A stretch of DNA of 64,000 bases. Source: Muricoccus harenae. Its GTDB lineage: Bacteria > Pseudomonadota > Alphaproteobacteria > Acetobacterales > Acetobacteraceae. The notes beneath the pieces are model-generated. The model was not told where the DNA came from. It saw nothing but the letters and a program-made list of their open reading frames with translations, and did no database searches. The stretch is taken from positions 124,001 through 188,000 of the forward strand of contig NZ_WWDL01000004.1 of assembly GCF_009848505.1 (NCBI RefSeq). Direction: 5' to 3'. The translations under genes and the position numbers were made by a program. Every line of letters begins with the position of its first letter. The stretch's first letter is position 1. This document shows positions 17,548-26,491 of the stretch, piece by piece.

Positions 17548-18611
17548 CCAAGCCCTATCTGGAGCTGAAAAACCTTTCCAAGAGCTATGACGGGCGCAGC
17601 CGTGCGCTGGACAGCGTGAACCTGACAGCGGGGAAGGGGGAGTTCATCACCTTCCTTGGCCCCAGCGGCTCGGGGAAGACCACCACGCTGATGCTCATCG
17701 CTGGCTTCGAGGCGGCGAGCGAGGGCGAGATCCTGGTCGATGGCGTCTCCATCGGCCGTGTCCCACCGCACAAGCGCGGCATCGGTATCGTCTTCCAGAA
17801 CTACGCCCTCTTCCCCCATCGCACGGCGCTGCAGAACGTGATGTTCCCGCTGCAGATGCGGAAGTTGCCCAAGGCCCAGGCGACGGAAAAGGCGCGCGCC
17901 ATGCTCGCCCTGGTCGGGCTAGAGCATTTCGCCGAGCGCCACCCGCGTGAAATGTCGGGCGGCCAGCAGCAGCGCGTGGCCCTGGCCCGCGCCCTGGTCT
18001 TCGACCCGGCGCTGCTCCTGCTCGACGAGCCGCTCGGCGCGTTGGACAAGAACCTGCGCGAGAACCTCCAGATCGAGATCAAGCGCATCCAGCGCAGCCT
18101 CGGCGTCACCACCATCTTCGTGACGCATGATCAGTCCGAGGCCATGGCCATGTCAGACCGCATCGTGGTCTTCGAGGGCGGCCGCTTGCAGCAGGCCGGC
18201 ACACCGCTTGATGTCTATGACCGCCCGGTGAACGACTTCGTTGCCCGCTTCGTTGGCGATAGCAACCTGCTGCCCCTGCGCCTCACCGACCCTGCCGCCG
18301 GCACCGGCGAGATCCCCGGCATTGGCCCCGTGCGCCTTCCAGCGCAGCCCGGCCGGCGCGCGGGCGAGGCCGCCACCCTGCTGCTCCGCCCCGAGGTGCT
18401 GGGCCTGGCGGCGGAGGGCGCCGCCAACACCTGCCGCATGCAGGTTGAAACCGTCGTGCATTTCGGCGACAGCGCGCTGATCATCGGCCGTGCCGGAGAG
18501 ACGCCGCTGCGTGCTCGCCTGCCCGGCCTCGCTGCCCAGGGCATCGCCGAGGACAGTGAGATCGCCCTTTCCTGGAACCCCACGGCCGGGCACCTCATCC
18601 CGGCCGCGTGA
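17544..18611 (+). CDS. ABC transporter ATP-binding protein, PotA-like
   Basis: A 355-residue ATPase with Walker A GPSGSGKTT, Q-loop VFQNYALFPH, signature [15 protein letters not shown], Walker B LLLLDEP and H-loop VTHDQSEAM, followed by a TOBE domain from about residue 240. It completes a full importer (binding protein, two permeases, ATPase) and is the last gene of the plus-strand block, ending in front of a perfect ten-pair hairpin. Confidence 0.92.
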   Translation: MTKPYLELKNLSKSYDGRSRALDSVNLTAGKGEFITFLGPSGSGKTTTLMLIAGFEAASEGEILVDGVSIGRVPPHKRGIGIVFQNYALFPHRTALQNVMFPLQMRKLPKAQATEKARAMLALVGLEHFAERHPREMSGGQQQRVALARALVFDPALLLLDEPLGALDKNLRENLQIEIKRIQRSLGVTTIFVTHDQSEAMAMSDRIVVFEGGRLQQAGTPLDVYDRPVNDFVARFVGDSNLLPLRLTDPAAGTGEIPGIGPVRLPAQPGRRAGEAATLLLRPEVLGLAAEGAANTCRMQVETVVHFGDSALIIGRAGETPLRARLPGLAAQGIAEDSEIALSWNPTAGHLIPAA

Positions 18612-18614
18612 AAG

Positions 18615-18637
18615 GCGGGGCGCCTCCGGCGCCCCGC
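18615..18637. terminator. Perfect GC hairpin between convergent genes
   Basis: GCGGGGCGCC at 18615-18624 and its exact reverse complement GGCGCCCCGC at 18628-18637 enclose a three-base loop. It lies between the stop codons of the PotA-like gene (plus) and the UPF0173 gene (minus) and could serve both. There is no T-tract, so it would be a strong hairpin block rather than a textbook intrinsic terminator. Confidence 0.6.
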
Positions 18638-18641
18638 AAGC

Positions 18642-19352
18642 TCAAACCTCGAAAGCCTCGCCCGGCTTCACCACGCGCACCCGCTGGCCCTGGTCTCCCA
18701 TCTCGCGAACGAAGTCATCCGCCGACTGGGCGAGGATCGGGAAGGTGGCGTAGTGGCAGGGCACCACCACCGGCACATCCGGCAGGAAGCGGCGCATGGC
18801 CAGCGCCGCGCCACGGGCGCCCATGGTGAAGCGATCACCCATCGGCACCATCGCCACCTTCGGCCGGTACATCTCGCCAATCAGCGCCATGTCGGAGAAC
18901 ACGTCGGTGTCGCCCATGTGGTAGACGGTCGGCTGGCCCTGGTCCTTCGGCGTGATCACCACCCCGTTCGGCAGGCCCAGGTCCTGGAGCACGCCGTTTT
19001 CATCCATCGCCGCCGAAGAGTGGAAGGCGATGGTCAGCGAGACGGTGAACTCGCCCTGGTCCGTGGTGCCGCCCGTGTTCATCGGGTCGAGCTTCTTCAG
19101 GTCCTTCCGGCCGAAATACTGGCACAGCTCCGCATTCGCCACGACCTTCGCGCCCGTCGCGTTCGCAATGGCGGCCGTGTCGCCCGTGTGGTCTCCATGC
19201 CCATGGGTCAGCACGACATGGGTGGCGCCCTTCGATGCTTCCTCGACCGTGCCCTTGAAGCTGCCGTTGCCCGTCAGGAAGGGATCGATCAGCACCACCG
19301 AGCTGCCGAATTCCAGCCGGAAAGCCGAGTGCCCGAACCAAGTGATCTTCAT
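18642..19352 (-). CDS. UPF0173 metal-dependent hydrolase (metallo-beta-lactamase fold)
   Basis: A 236-residue cytoplasmic hydrolase. The N-terminus [15 protein letters not shown] is characteristic of UPF0173, and the zinc motif HGHGDH is at residues 50-55, with further histidines in [12 protein letters not shown] and VPCHYATF. The substrate is not known. The ATG is preceded by a strong GAGGAGG site. It stands alone: a hairpin separates it from the formate dehydrogenase genes upstream, and it converges on the PotA-like gene downstream. Confidence 0.92.
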   Translation of the reverse strand: MKITWFGHSAFRLEFGSSVVLIDPFLTGNGSFKGTVEEASKGATHVVLTHGHGDHTGDTAAIANATGAKVVANAELCQYFGRKDLKKLDPMNTGGTTDQGEFTVSLTIAFHSSAAMDENGVLQDLGLPNGVVITPKDQGQPTVYHMGDTDVFSDMALIGEMYRPKVAMVPMGDRFTMGARGAALAMRRFLPDVPVVVPCHYATFPILAQSADDFVREMGDQGQRVRVVKPGEAFEV

Positions 19353-19394
19353 GCGGTCCTCCTCGCCAAGAGGCAGAAGGTGTAGCGAGGGGAG

Positions 19395-19416
19395 GGGGGC
19401 TCCGCCAGAAGCCCCC
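19395..19416 (-). terminator. Hairpin after the formate dehydrogenase operon
   Basis: GGGGGCT (19395-19401) pairs perfectly with AGCCCCC (19410-19416) across an eight-base loop, 26 bases beyond the fdsD stop on the minus strand and upstream of the UPF0173 gene. It probably separates the two transcription units. There is no strong T-tract. Confidence 0.45.
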
Positions 19417-19441
19417 GCGCAAAAGCCCGTGGGCCGGCCGT

Positions 19442-19723
19442 TCAGCCGGCATCGCTGCCCAGCTGGCCCACCTGTTCCGGGCCGGCTGTTTCCTTCTGGA
19501 TCGGGCTCTCACCTCTGGCTTCGGCACCGAAGGCCTCCAGCACCAGCGGATCGAGCCCTTGCCCACCCGCCGCGATGCGGGCCTGCAGCCCCTCCCGCAT
19601 AACCCGGCTCCAGAAGGACCGGATGTGATCGGCGATTCCCGCCCGCGCCTCTTCCGGCGGGTAGGAGCGGAAGAAATCCGCCATCTGGTTGGCCATGCGG
19701 ACCAGCTTCTCGTCGCCGCTCAT
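19442..19723 (-). CDS. fdsD: NAD-dependent formate dehydrogenase, delta subunit
   Basis: A 93-residue protein. [13 protein letters not shown] followed by [14 protein letters not shown] is the recognisable FdsD pattern (small helical subunit of molybdenum NAD-dependent formate dehydrogenases, thought to help assembly or cofactor insertion). The C-terminal 35 residues are a low-complexity tail. The start overlaps the fdhD stop (ATGA), so the order is fdsG-fdsB-fdsA-fdhD-fdsD in one operon. Confidence 0.88.
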   Translation of the reverse strand: MSGDEKLVRMANQMADFFRSYPPEEARAGIADHIRSFWSRVMREGLQARIAAGGQGLDPLVLEAFGAEARGESPIQKETAGPEQVGQLGSDAG

Positions 19724-20538
19724 GTCCCGACCGCCTGCCGCACGCGGTCCATGCCATGAAACACCGAAACCGTGTCCCGCCGCGCCACCGCTACCAGGTT
19801 CATGTCCAGCGCCCGGGCCCGATCCAGCGCCAGCGCCGTCGGCGCCGAGATCGCGATCAGGGTCCGCGCGCCGATCGATGCCGCCTTCTCCACCAGCTCG
19901 AAGGAGCAGCGGCTGGTGACGATGACGAAGCCATCCGCGGCCTGCACGCCGCCGCGCATCAGCGCCCCCGCCAGCTTGTCCAGCGCATTGTGCCGCCCGA
20001 CATCCTCGCGCACCACAACCAGCGAGCCATCTGCCCGTGCGAAGGCGGCCGCATGAACCGCCCGCGTCTCGTCATTCAGCGGCTGCGCTTCCTCCAGCGC
20101 CGCCAGGGCCCTGCGAATGGCCGGCACGTCGATGGCCGGCGCCGCGCCCTCGGGGCGCAAGGCCTGCGGCATCTGGTCCAGTTCCTCGATGCCGCAGAGC
20201 CCGCATCCCGTCCGCCCCGCGATCGACCGCCGCCTCGCCAGATGCAGGGTCAACGCACCAGGGGCGAGGCGGATAGCCAGCCGAAGCCCGCGCGCCTCCT
20301 CCTCCACCGCAACCTCCCGGATGCCCGCCGCATCCGTGATGATCCCTTCCGTCAGGCTGAAGCCATAGGCAAAATCATCGAGATCCGAGGGCGTCAGCAT
20401 CATCACGGCGAAGGGAACCGAGGAATAGACGAGGCTGACCGGGACTTCCTCCGGCACCGCGCGCTGCACGGGCCGGATGTCACCATCCGCTCCCACCACC
20501 AGCGCATCCGTCGGCCGGCTACTCGGCGGCAGGAACAT
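19720..20538 (-). CDS. fdhD: Formate dehydrogenase accessory sulfurtransferase
   Basis: A 272-residue protein that passes sulfur to the molybdenum cofactor of formate dehydrogenase. The reactive cysteine pair is in RTGCGLCGIEEL, and the C-terminal half has the conserved EDVGRHNALDKLAGAL and VTSRCSFELVEKAA motifs. The ATG at 20538 lies inside the end of fdsA (20-base overlap); a TTG one codon earlier is possible. Its position between fdsA and fdsD is usual for the soluble enzyme. Confidence 0.93.
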   Translation of the reverse strand: MFLPPSSRPTDALVVGADGDIRPVQRAVPEEVPVSLVYSSVPFAVMMLTPSDLDDFAYGFSLTEGIITDAAGIREVAVEEEARGLRLAIRLAPGALTLHLARRRSIAGRTGCGLCGIEELDQMPQALRPEGAAPAIDVPAIRRALAALEEAQPLNDETRAVHAAAFARADGSLVVVREDVGRHNALDKLAGALMRGGVQAADGFVIVTSRCSFELVEKAASIGARTLIAISAPTALALDRARALDMNLVAVARRDTVSVFHGMDRVRQAVGT

Positions 20539-23368
20539 CAAACCTCACCTCGATCCGCTTCAAAGTGCTCTCGCCCGCCGCAAACTCCTCCTGCCAGGCC
20601 GAGGGCTGGTTCGTCCGCCGCACCTGCACCGCCGTCACCTTGTATTCCGGGCAATTCGTCGCCCAGTCCGAGTAGTCGGTGGTCACCACATTCGCGCCCG
20701 TCGCCGCATGGTGGAAGGTGGTGTAGACGACCCCCGGCTGCATCCGCTCGCTGACAACAGCGCGGAGAGCGATCTCGCCTGAGCGGCTTTCCAGCGCCAC
20801 CAGCTCCCCATCCCGGATGCCGCGATGCTCGGCATCGAAGGGATGGATCTCCAGCACATCCTCCCCGTGCCAGCGGCTATTCTCCGTCCGCCGCGTCTGG
20901 GCGCCCACGTTGTACTGGGACAGGATGCGCCCGGTGGTCAGGATCAGTGGGAAGTTCACCCCCGTGCGCTCATCCGTCGGCACGAAGTCCGTGATCATGA
21001 AGCGGCCCTTGCCACGCACGAAGCGGTCCACATGCATCATCGGCGTGCCCAGCGGCGCAGCCTCGTTGCAGGGCCACTGCACTGAACCCACCGCCTCCAG
21101 CTTCGCATAAGACACGCCGGCGAAGCTCGGGGTGAGCCGCGCGATCTCGTCCATGATCTCGGAGGGATGGCGGTATTCCATCGGAAAGCCCAGCGCATTG
21201 GAAAGCGCCATCACCGCCTCCCAATCCGCCAGCCCACCCAGCGGCGCCATCACCCGCCGCACGCGGTTGATGCGCCGCTCCGCATTGGTGAAGGTCCCGT
21301 CCTTCTCCAGAAAGGAGGAGCCGGGCAGGAAGACATGGGCGTATTTCGCCGTCTCGTTCAGGAACAGGTCCTGCACGATGACGCATTCCATCGCCATCAG
21401 CCCTGCGGTGACATGTTTCGTGTCCGGATCCGACTGCGCGATATCCTCGCCCTGCACATAGAGGCCCTTGAAGCGCCCACCCACGGCTTCATCCAGCATA
21501 TTCGGGATGCGCAGCCCCGGCTCGGCCGAAAGCGGCACGCCCCAGATCGCCTTGAACATCTCCCGCGTCGCATCGTCCGACACATGGCGATAGCCCGAGA
21601 ACTCATGCGGGAAGGAGCCCATGTCGCAGGCCCCCTGCACGTTGTTCTGCCCGCGCAGGGGGTTCACCCCCGCGCCGAGCTTCCCGATATTGCCGGTCGC
21701 CATCGCCAGGTTCGCCATGGCCATCACCGTGGTCGAGCCCTGGCTGTGTTCCGTCACCCCCAACCCGTAATAGATCGCCGCCGCCCCGCCCGTGGCATAG
21801 AGCCGCGCGGCCTCCCGCACGCGCTGCGCCGGCACGCCGGTCACCGGCTCCACCGCCTCCGGCGAATTCCGCTCCTGCGCGATGAAGCGAGCCCAGCTCT
21901 CGAATTCCGCCAGGTCGCAGCGCTCGCGGACGTAATCCTCCGCGACCAGCCCCTCCGTCACCACCACATGCGCCATCGCATTCAGCAACGCCACATTGGT
22001 GCCCGGCAGCAGCGGAAGGTGATGCTCCGCCTGGATGTGCGGCGACTTCACCAGGTCGATCCGCCGCGGATCAGCCACGATCAGCCGCGCCCCCGCCCGT
22101 AGCCGCCGCTTCATCCGGGATGCGAAGACCGGATGCGCATCCGTCGGATTGGCGCCGATCACCAGGATCACATCCGCATGGTCCACCGAGGCGAAGTCCT
22201 GAGTCCCGGCGGAGGTCCCCAGCGTCGTCTTCAAGCCGTAGCCGGTGGGCGAGTGGCAGACCCGCGCGCAGGTATCGACATTGTTGTTGCCGAAGGCCCC
22301 ACGGATCATCTTCTGAACGAGGAAGGTCTCCTCATTGGTGCAGCGCGAGGAGGTGATCCCCCCGATCGCCTCCTGCCCGTACTTCGCCTGGATGCGCCGC
22401 AGCTCGGAGGCCGCGTGGCTGATCGCCTGCTCCCAGGAAACCTCCCGCCAGGGATCGGTGATCCGCGCCCGGATCATCGGCTTTGTCTTGCGGTCCTTAT
22501 GCGTGGCATAGCCGAAGGCGAAGCGCCCCTTCACGCAGGAATGGCCCTCATTCGCCTTCCCGTCCTTGTACGGCACCATCCGGACAAGTTGGTCGCCCTT
22601 CATTTCCGCCTTGAAGGAGCAACCCACGCCGCAATAAGCGCAGGTGGTCACCACCGAATGCTCGGGCGTGCCGAGCGCAATCACCGACTTCTCGTTCAGA
22701 GTCGCCGTCGGGCAGGCCTGCACGCAGGCACCGCAGGAGACGCATTCCGAGGACATGAAATCCGTCCCCCCCGGCGACACCTTGGAGTCGAACCCACGCC
22801 CCTCCATGGTCAGCGCGAAAGTGCCCTGCACCTCCTCGCAGGCCCGGATGCAGCGCGAGCAGGCGATGCATTTGGACGCCTCGAAGGTGAAATACGGATT
22901 GCTCTCGTCCTTGGGCTCGCGCAGGTGGTTCGCGCCCTCATACCCGTAGCGCACCTCGCGCAGCCCCACGGCGCCCGCCATGTCCTGCAACTCGCAATCG
23001 CCATTGGCCGAGCAGGTCAGGCAATCGAGCGGATGGTCGGAGATATACAGCTCCATCACCCCGCGCCGCCGCTTGGCAATGGCGTCATTCTGGGTGTGAA
23101 CCACCATCCCATCCTCGGCGGGGGTGGTGCAGGAGGCCGGGAAGCCCCGCCGTCCCTCGATCTGCACCAGGCAGAGCCGGCAGGATCCAAAGGGCTCCAG
23201 GCTGTCCGTCGCGCAGAGTTTGGGGATCTTTGTCCCCAGCGTCATCGCCGCCGCCATCACGGAGGTCCCGCGCGGCACCGCCACCGCATGCCCATCGATG
23301 GAGAGCGTGACGGTGTCCGCCGCCAGCCGGATCGGCGTGCCGTAATCGGTTTCCTGGATCAGGGCCAT
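20519..23368 (-). CDS. fdsA: NAD-dependent formate dehydrogenase, alpha (molybdopterin) subunit
   Basis: A 949-residue catalytic subunit oxidising formate to CO2. Domains in order: an N-terminal [2Fe-2S] domain (GSCRLCLVQIEG), a His-Cys3 cluster region (HPLDCLTCSANGDC), two [4Fe-4S] motifs (CIACSRCIRACEE, CVSCGACVQACP), then the molybdopterin part with its own cluster (CAYCGVGC). The molybdenum ligand is cysteine: Cys371-His372 in VCHSP, encoded by TGC, so this is not the selenocysteine form. Electrons pass to FdsB. It lies 13 bases after fdsB. Confidence 0.95.
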   Translation of the reverse strand: MALIQETDYGTPIRLAADTVTLSIDGHAVAVPRGTSVMAAAMTLGTKIPKLCATDSLEPFGSCRLCLVQIEGRRGFPASCTTPAEDGMVVHTQNDAIAKRRRGVMELYISDHPLDCLTCSANGDCELQDMAGAVGLREVRYGYEGANHLREPKDESNPYFTFEASKCIACSRCIRACEEVQGTFALTMEGRGFDSKVSPGGTDFMSSECVSCGACVQACPTATLNEKSVIALGTPEHSVVTTCAYCGVGCSFKAEMKGDQLVRMVPYKDGKANEGHSCVKGRFAFGYATHKDRKTKPMIRARITDPWREVSWEQAISHAASELRRIQAKYGQEAIGGITSSRCTNEETFLVQKMIRGAFGNNNVDTCARVCHSPTGYGLKTTLGTSAGTQDFASVDHADVILVIGANPTDAHPVFASRMKRRLRAGARLIVADPRRIDLVKSPHIQAEHHLPLLPGTNVALLNAMAHVVVTEGLVAEDYVRERCDLAEFESWARFIAQERNSPEAVEPVTGVPAQRVREAARLYATGGAAAIYYGLGVTEHSQGSTTVMAMANLAMATGNIGKLGAGVNPLRGQNNVQGACDMGSFPHEFSGYRHVSDDATREMFKAIWGVPLSAEPGLRIPNMLDEAVGGRFKGLYVQGEDIAQSDPDTKHVTAGLMAMECVIVQDLFLNETAKYAHVFLPGSSFLEKDGTFTNAERRINRVRRVMAPLGGLADWEAVMALSNALGFPMEYRHPSEIMDEIARLTPSFAGVSYAKLEAVGSVQWPCNEAAPLGTPMMHVDRFVRGKGRFMITDFVPTDERTGVNFPLILTTGRILSQYNVGAQTRRTENSRWHGEDVLEIHPFDAEHRGIRDGELVALESRSGEIALRAVVSERMQPGVVYTTFHHAATGANVVTTDYSDWATNCPEYKVTAVQVRRTNQPSAWQEEFAAGESTLKRIEVRFDVPAAE

Positions 23369-23381
23369 CGGTCCGGCTCCT

Positions 23382-24929
23382 TCACGCCGCCGCCCGGGCG
23401 GCGACGTCGAAATCCTCGGGGAAATGCTTGAGCGCGCTGCCGACGGGAATGGGCGTCAGCCCGCCCATGGCGCAGAGCGAAGCATCGGTCATCAACTCCA
23501 GCAGATCATCCAGAACGGCCAGGTTCTTCTCCGGCTGCACCCCCGCCTTGATGCGGTCCATCACTTCCATGCCGCGCACGGCGCCGATGCGGCAGGGCGT
23601 GCACTTCCCGCAGCTCTCGCCCGCGCAGAACTCAAAGGCGAAGCGCGCCTGCCGGGCCAAGTCCACGCTGTCGTCGAACACCGTCACCCCGCCATGGCCG
23701 AGCAGCCCTCCGGCCCGCGCGAAGGCCTCGTAATCCATCGGCGTGTCGAGCAGCGCTTCGGGGAAATAAGCGCCTAGCGGCCCGCCCACCTGCACCGCAC
23801 GGAAAGGGCGCCCGCTTGCAGTGCCGCCGCCCCAATCCTCGATCACCGCGCGCAGCGGCAGCCCGAAGGGCAGCTCCACCAACCCGCCACGCCGCACATT
23901 CCCTGCAATCTGCACCGCCAGCGTGCCCAGAGACCGCCCGGTGCCGAACCCCGCATAAGCCTCCGCCCCGTGGGCCATGATCCAGGGCACGGCGGCGAAG
24001 GAGAGCACGTTATTCACAACGGTCGGCTTGCCGAACAAGCCTTCGACCGCCGGCAACGGCGGTTTGGCGCGCACCACGCCGCGCTTGCCCTCCAGGGAGT
24101 TCAGCAGCGAGGTCTCCTCGCCGCAGATATAGGCCCCCGCGCCGACGCGGACCTCCATGTCGAAGGCCCGGCCGGAGCCGCCCACATTATCGCCCAGCCA
24201 CCCGGCGCGCCGCGCCGCCACAATGGCCGCGCGCATCGCTCGCACCGCGTGGGGATATTCGGAACGCGTGTAGATGAATCCCTTCGTCGCCCCTACGGCA
24301 ATGGCGGCGATCGCCATGCCCTCGATCAGGCAGAACGGATCGCCTTCCATCAGCATCCGGTCCGCGAAGGTCCCGCTGTCACCCTCATCGGCGTTGCAGA
24401 CCACATATTTCCGGTCGGCCGACGCCAGCCGCACGGTGTTCCACTTGATCCCCGTCGGGAAACCTGCCCCGCCGCGCCCGCGCAGGCCGGAGAGCTTCAC
24501 CGTATCGACGATCGCCTCGCCCGACATGGCGAGCGCCTTCTCCAGCCCCACGAAGCCGCCATGCGCCCGGTAATCCGCCACCGACACAGGATCGACGACG
24601 CCACAGCGCGCAAAGGTCAGCCGCGTCTGCCCGGCGAACCAGGGATGCTCCTCCGGCCGGCCGACCCGCAGCGCATGCGCGCCGCCCTCCGGCAACCCCG
24701 CATCGAACAGCCCGGCCACATCGCCCGCCTTCACCGGCCCGTAGCCGATCCGCCCCTCGGGTGTCTCCACCTCCAGCAGCGGCTCCAGCCAGACCGCGCC
24801 GCGCGTGCCCGTCCGCACCACATCCAGCACCACGCCACGACGCGACGCCTCGGCCTGCAGCGCCCGCAGCACGGCTTCGGCGCCCAGCGCCAGGGCGGCG
24901 GCATCCTGCGGCAGATAGATCCGCATCAT
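23382..24929 (-). CDS. fdsB: NAD-dependent formate dehydrogenase, beta (FMN/NAD) subunit
   Basis: A 515-residue NuoF-like diaphorase subunit. It has the FMN/NADH-binding motifs LRGRGGAGFPTGIKWN and CNADEGDSGTFADR, the loop GAGAYICGEETSLL, and the [4Fe-4S] motif ESCGKCTPCRIG. The N-terminal ~110 residues are a thioredoxin-like domain typical of FdsB. It takes electrons from the FdsA clusters and reduces NAD. The start overlaps the fdsG stop (ATGA). Confidence 0.94.
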   Translation of the reverse strand: MMRIYLPQDAAALALGAEAVLRALQAEASRRGVVLDVVRTGTRGAVWLEPLLEVETPEGRIGYGPVKAGDVAGLFDAGLPEGGAHALRVGRPEEHPWFAGQTRLTFARCGVVDPVSVADYRAHGGFVGLEKALAMSGEAIVDTVKLSGLRGRGGAGFPTGIKWNTVRLASADRKYVVCNADEGDSGTFADRMLMEGDPFCLIEGMAIAAIAVGATKGFIYTRSEYPHAVRAMRAAIVAARRAGWLGDNVGGSGRAFDMEVRVGAGAYICGEETSLLNSLEGKRGVVRAKPPLPAVEGLFGKPTVVNNVLSFAAVPWIMAHGAEAYAGFGTGRSLGTLAVQIAGNVRRGGLVELPFGLPLRAVIEDWGGGTASGRPFRAVQVGGPLGAYFPEALLDTPMDYEAFARAGGLLGHGGVTVFDDSVDLARQARFAFEFCAGESCGKCTPCRIGAVRGMEVMDRIKAGVQPEKNLAVLDDLLELMTDASLCAMGGLTPIPVGSALKHFPEDFDVAARAAA

Positions 24930-25429
24930 GCCCGCCGCGCCTCCAGCACCATATTATCCAGGGCCGCAGCATCCAGCCGCCCGACAGGCTCCCCATCCAT
25001 CAGGGCCGCCGGCGCGCAGGCGCAGAGGCCCAGGCAGAAGGCCGGCTCCACCGTCAGCCTGCCATCCGCCGTGGTGCCGCCCCACTCCACCGTCAGCCGC
25101 CCAAGCAGCCCGGCGGACAGCGCATCCGCCCCCATCGCCTGGCATGCCTCGGCCCGGCACAGCTTGAGCACATGCCGTCCCGGCGGGGCCGCCCGGAAGT
25201 CATGGTAGAAACTCACAACCCCATGCACTTCAGCGCGAGAGAGGTTCAGCGCCTCCGCCACCATTGGCACCGCCTCATGCGGAACGCAGCCGAACTCTTC
25301 CTGCAACGCATGCAGCACCGGCAGGCAGGCACCCTCCAGCCCGGCATGGGCGGCAATGATCTCCACGGCCAGGGCTTCATCCCAATGGGGGGTAGGCAAG
25401 GGGCGTAACTCGGCACTCGGCGCGGACAT
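24926..25429 (-). CDS. fdsG: NAD-dependent formate dehydrogenase, gamma subunit
   Basis: A 167-residue NuoE-like [2Fe-2S] subunit. The cluster cysteines are visible as CRAEAC and CLGLCACAP, with the family motif VHGVVSFYHDFR before them. The ATG at 25429 follows GGGGAA; the frame is open to 25477 but the NuoE-like sequence begins only after this methionine. It is the first gene of the fds operon, about 100 bases from the LysR gene that faces the same way. Confidence 0.93.
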   Translation of the reverse strand: MSAPSAELRPLPTPHWDEALAVEIIAAHAGLEGACLPVLHALQEEFGCVPHEAVPMVAEALNLSRAEVHGVVSFYHDFRAAPPGRHVLKLCRAEACQAMGADALSAGLLGRLTVEWGGTTADGRLTVEPAFCLGLCACAPAALMDGEPVGRLDAAALDNMVLEARRA

Positions 25430-25514
25430 GCGTTCCCCACGATCCGGATTTTGTCGTCTCGCGCTACAATGCGTCACCGGAAGCCGTTTAGATCAAGAAG
25501 GCTTTCCCGTGCTG

Positions 25515-25533
25515 TGATCGAAAAAACCTATCA
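25515..25533 (-). promoter_or_regulatory. Candidate LysR-type operator upstream of fdsG
   Basis: TGAT at 25515-25518 and ATCA at 25530-25533 form an inverted repeat around an 11-base spacer, giving the exact T-N11-A pattern of LysR-type operators. It lies in a distinctly AT-rich gap between the LysR stop codon (which it overlaps) and fdsG, about 85 bases upstream of the fdsG start. The adjacent LysR protein is the obvious candidate to bind it. Confidence 0.45.
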
Positions 25534-26427
25534 AGCCTCTCCCCGCTCCTCCGATATCCGGCGCGCCTCGGCCAGCAGGGCCGCGGTCAGCGGTGGCATC
25601 GGATCATGCTGCGGCACCACCAGCCCGATCCGGTACTGCGCCTCGGGCGAAACCAGCGGGATCGCCTGCAGCCCGCCAGCCGCGCCAAGGGTGCTCGCCA
25701 CGCTCTCCGGCAGCACCGTCATCCAAGCCCCGGTACGCACATGCGCGATCAGCGTGACGATAGAATTGGATTCCACCGTCGCCTCCACCGTTACCCCCGC
25801 CTGCTGCATCAGCTGGTCCATGATCCGCCGGTTCTGCATGTCCGGCGTCAGCAGGCAGAGCGGCTGTCCTGCCAGCTCTGCCCAGGCCACCGAGCCCCGG
25901 TTGCTCCAGGCTGAGCCTGCCGGCACCACCAGCCGGTAGCGCTCCGTATAGAGCGGCACGCTCCGCACCCGCCCGATCGGCTCGTTGCCGATATAGGTGA
26001 TGCCTGCATCCGCCTCGAAATTGCCGAGCATCTCCGTCACCGCCACCGAGGTGGAGGAGAGGATGGTAAAGCGGATCCCCGGATGTCGCCTCCGGCAGGC
26101 CAGGGTCAGCGCCGGCACCATGGCCAGCGCCGTCGGGATCACCGCCAGCCGCAAATGCCCCGCCAGCCCGCCCCGCGCCACCCGCAGCTCCTGCCGCATG
26201 GTCCGCACATCGCCAAGCAGACGCTTGCCCCATTCGACGACCTTCTCCCCCTCCGGCGTCAGCCCCTGGAAGCGGGAGGAGCGGTGCACCAGCAGCACGC
26301 CCAACTCCGTCTCCAGCTGCTTGATCCCGGCGGAAAGGGTCGGCTGCGCCACGCCGCAGGCCTCCGCCGCGCGGCGAAAGTTCCGCTCCCGCGCGACGGC
26401 GACCAGATAGCCCAGCTTGTCGATCAT
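25531..26427 (-). CDS. LysR-family regulator of formate dehydrogenase
   Basis: A 298-residue LysR protein. The N-terminal helix-turn-helix spans residues 1-60 (RNFRRAAEACGVAQPTLSAGIKQLE), followed by the two-lobed effector domain. A LysR gene next to fdsGBA is the usual arrangement and the protein probably controls the operon in response to formate. It differs from many pairs in facing the same way as fdsG rather than divergently, so it may be co-transcribed from upstream, even from the hut genes 64 bases away. Confidence 0.9.
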   Translation of the reverse strand: MIDKLGYLVAVARERNFRRAAEACGVAQPTLSAGIKQLETELGVLLVHRSSRFQGLTPEGEKVVEWGKRLLGDVRTMRQELRVARGGLAGHLRLAVIPTALAMVPALTLACRRRHPGIRFTILSSTSVAVTEMLGNFEADAGITYIGNEPIGRVRSVPLYTERYRLVVPAGSAWSNRGSVAWAELAGQPLCLLTPDMQNRRIMDQLMQQAGVTVEATVESNSIVTLIAHVRTGAWMTVLPESVASTLGAAGGLQAIPLVSPEAQYRIGLVVPQHDPMPPLTAALLAEARRISEERGEA

Positions 26428-26491
26428 GCCCCCTCCCGCAACCTGCCATGAGAGGGAAGGAGAGGCGCCGCCGGCAAGCCCCCGCGCGGCT

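Noticed and set aside
20519-23368. Possible selenocysteine formate dehydrogenase
   Set aside because: The molybdenum-ligand position is a TGC cysteine codon (Cys371), not TGA, and no SECIS-like need arises.
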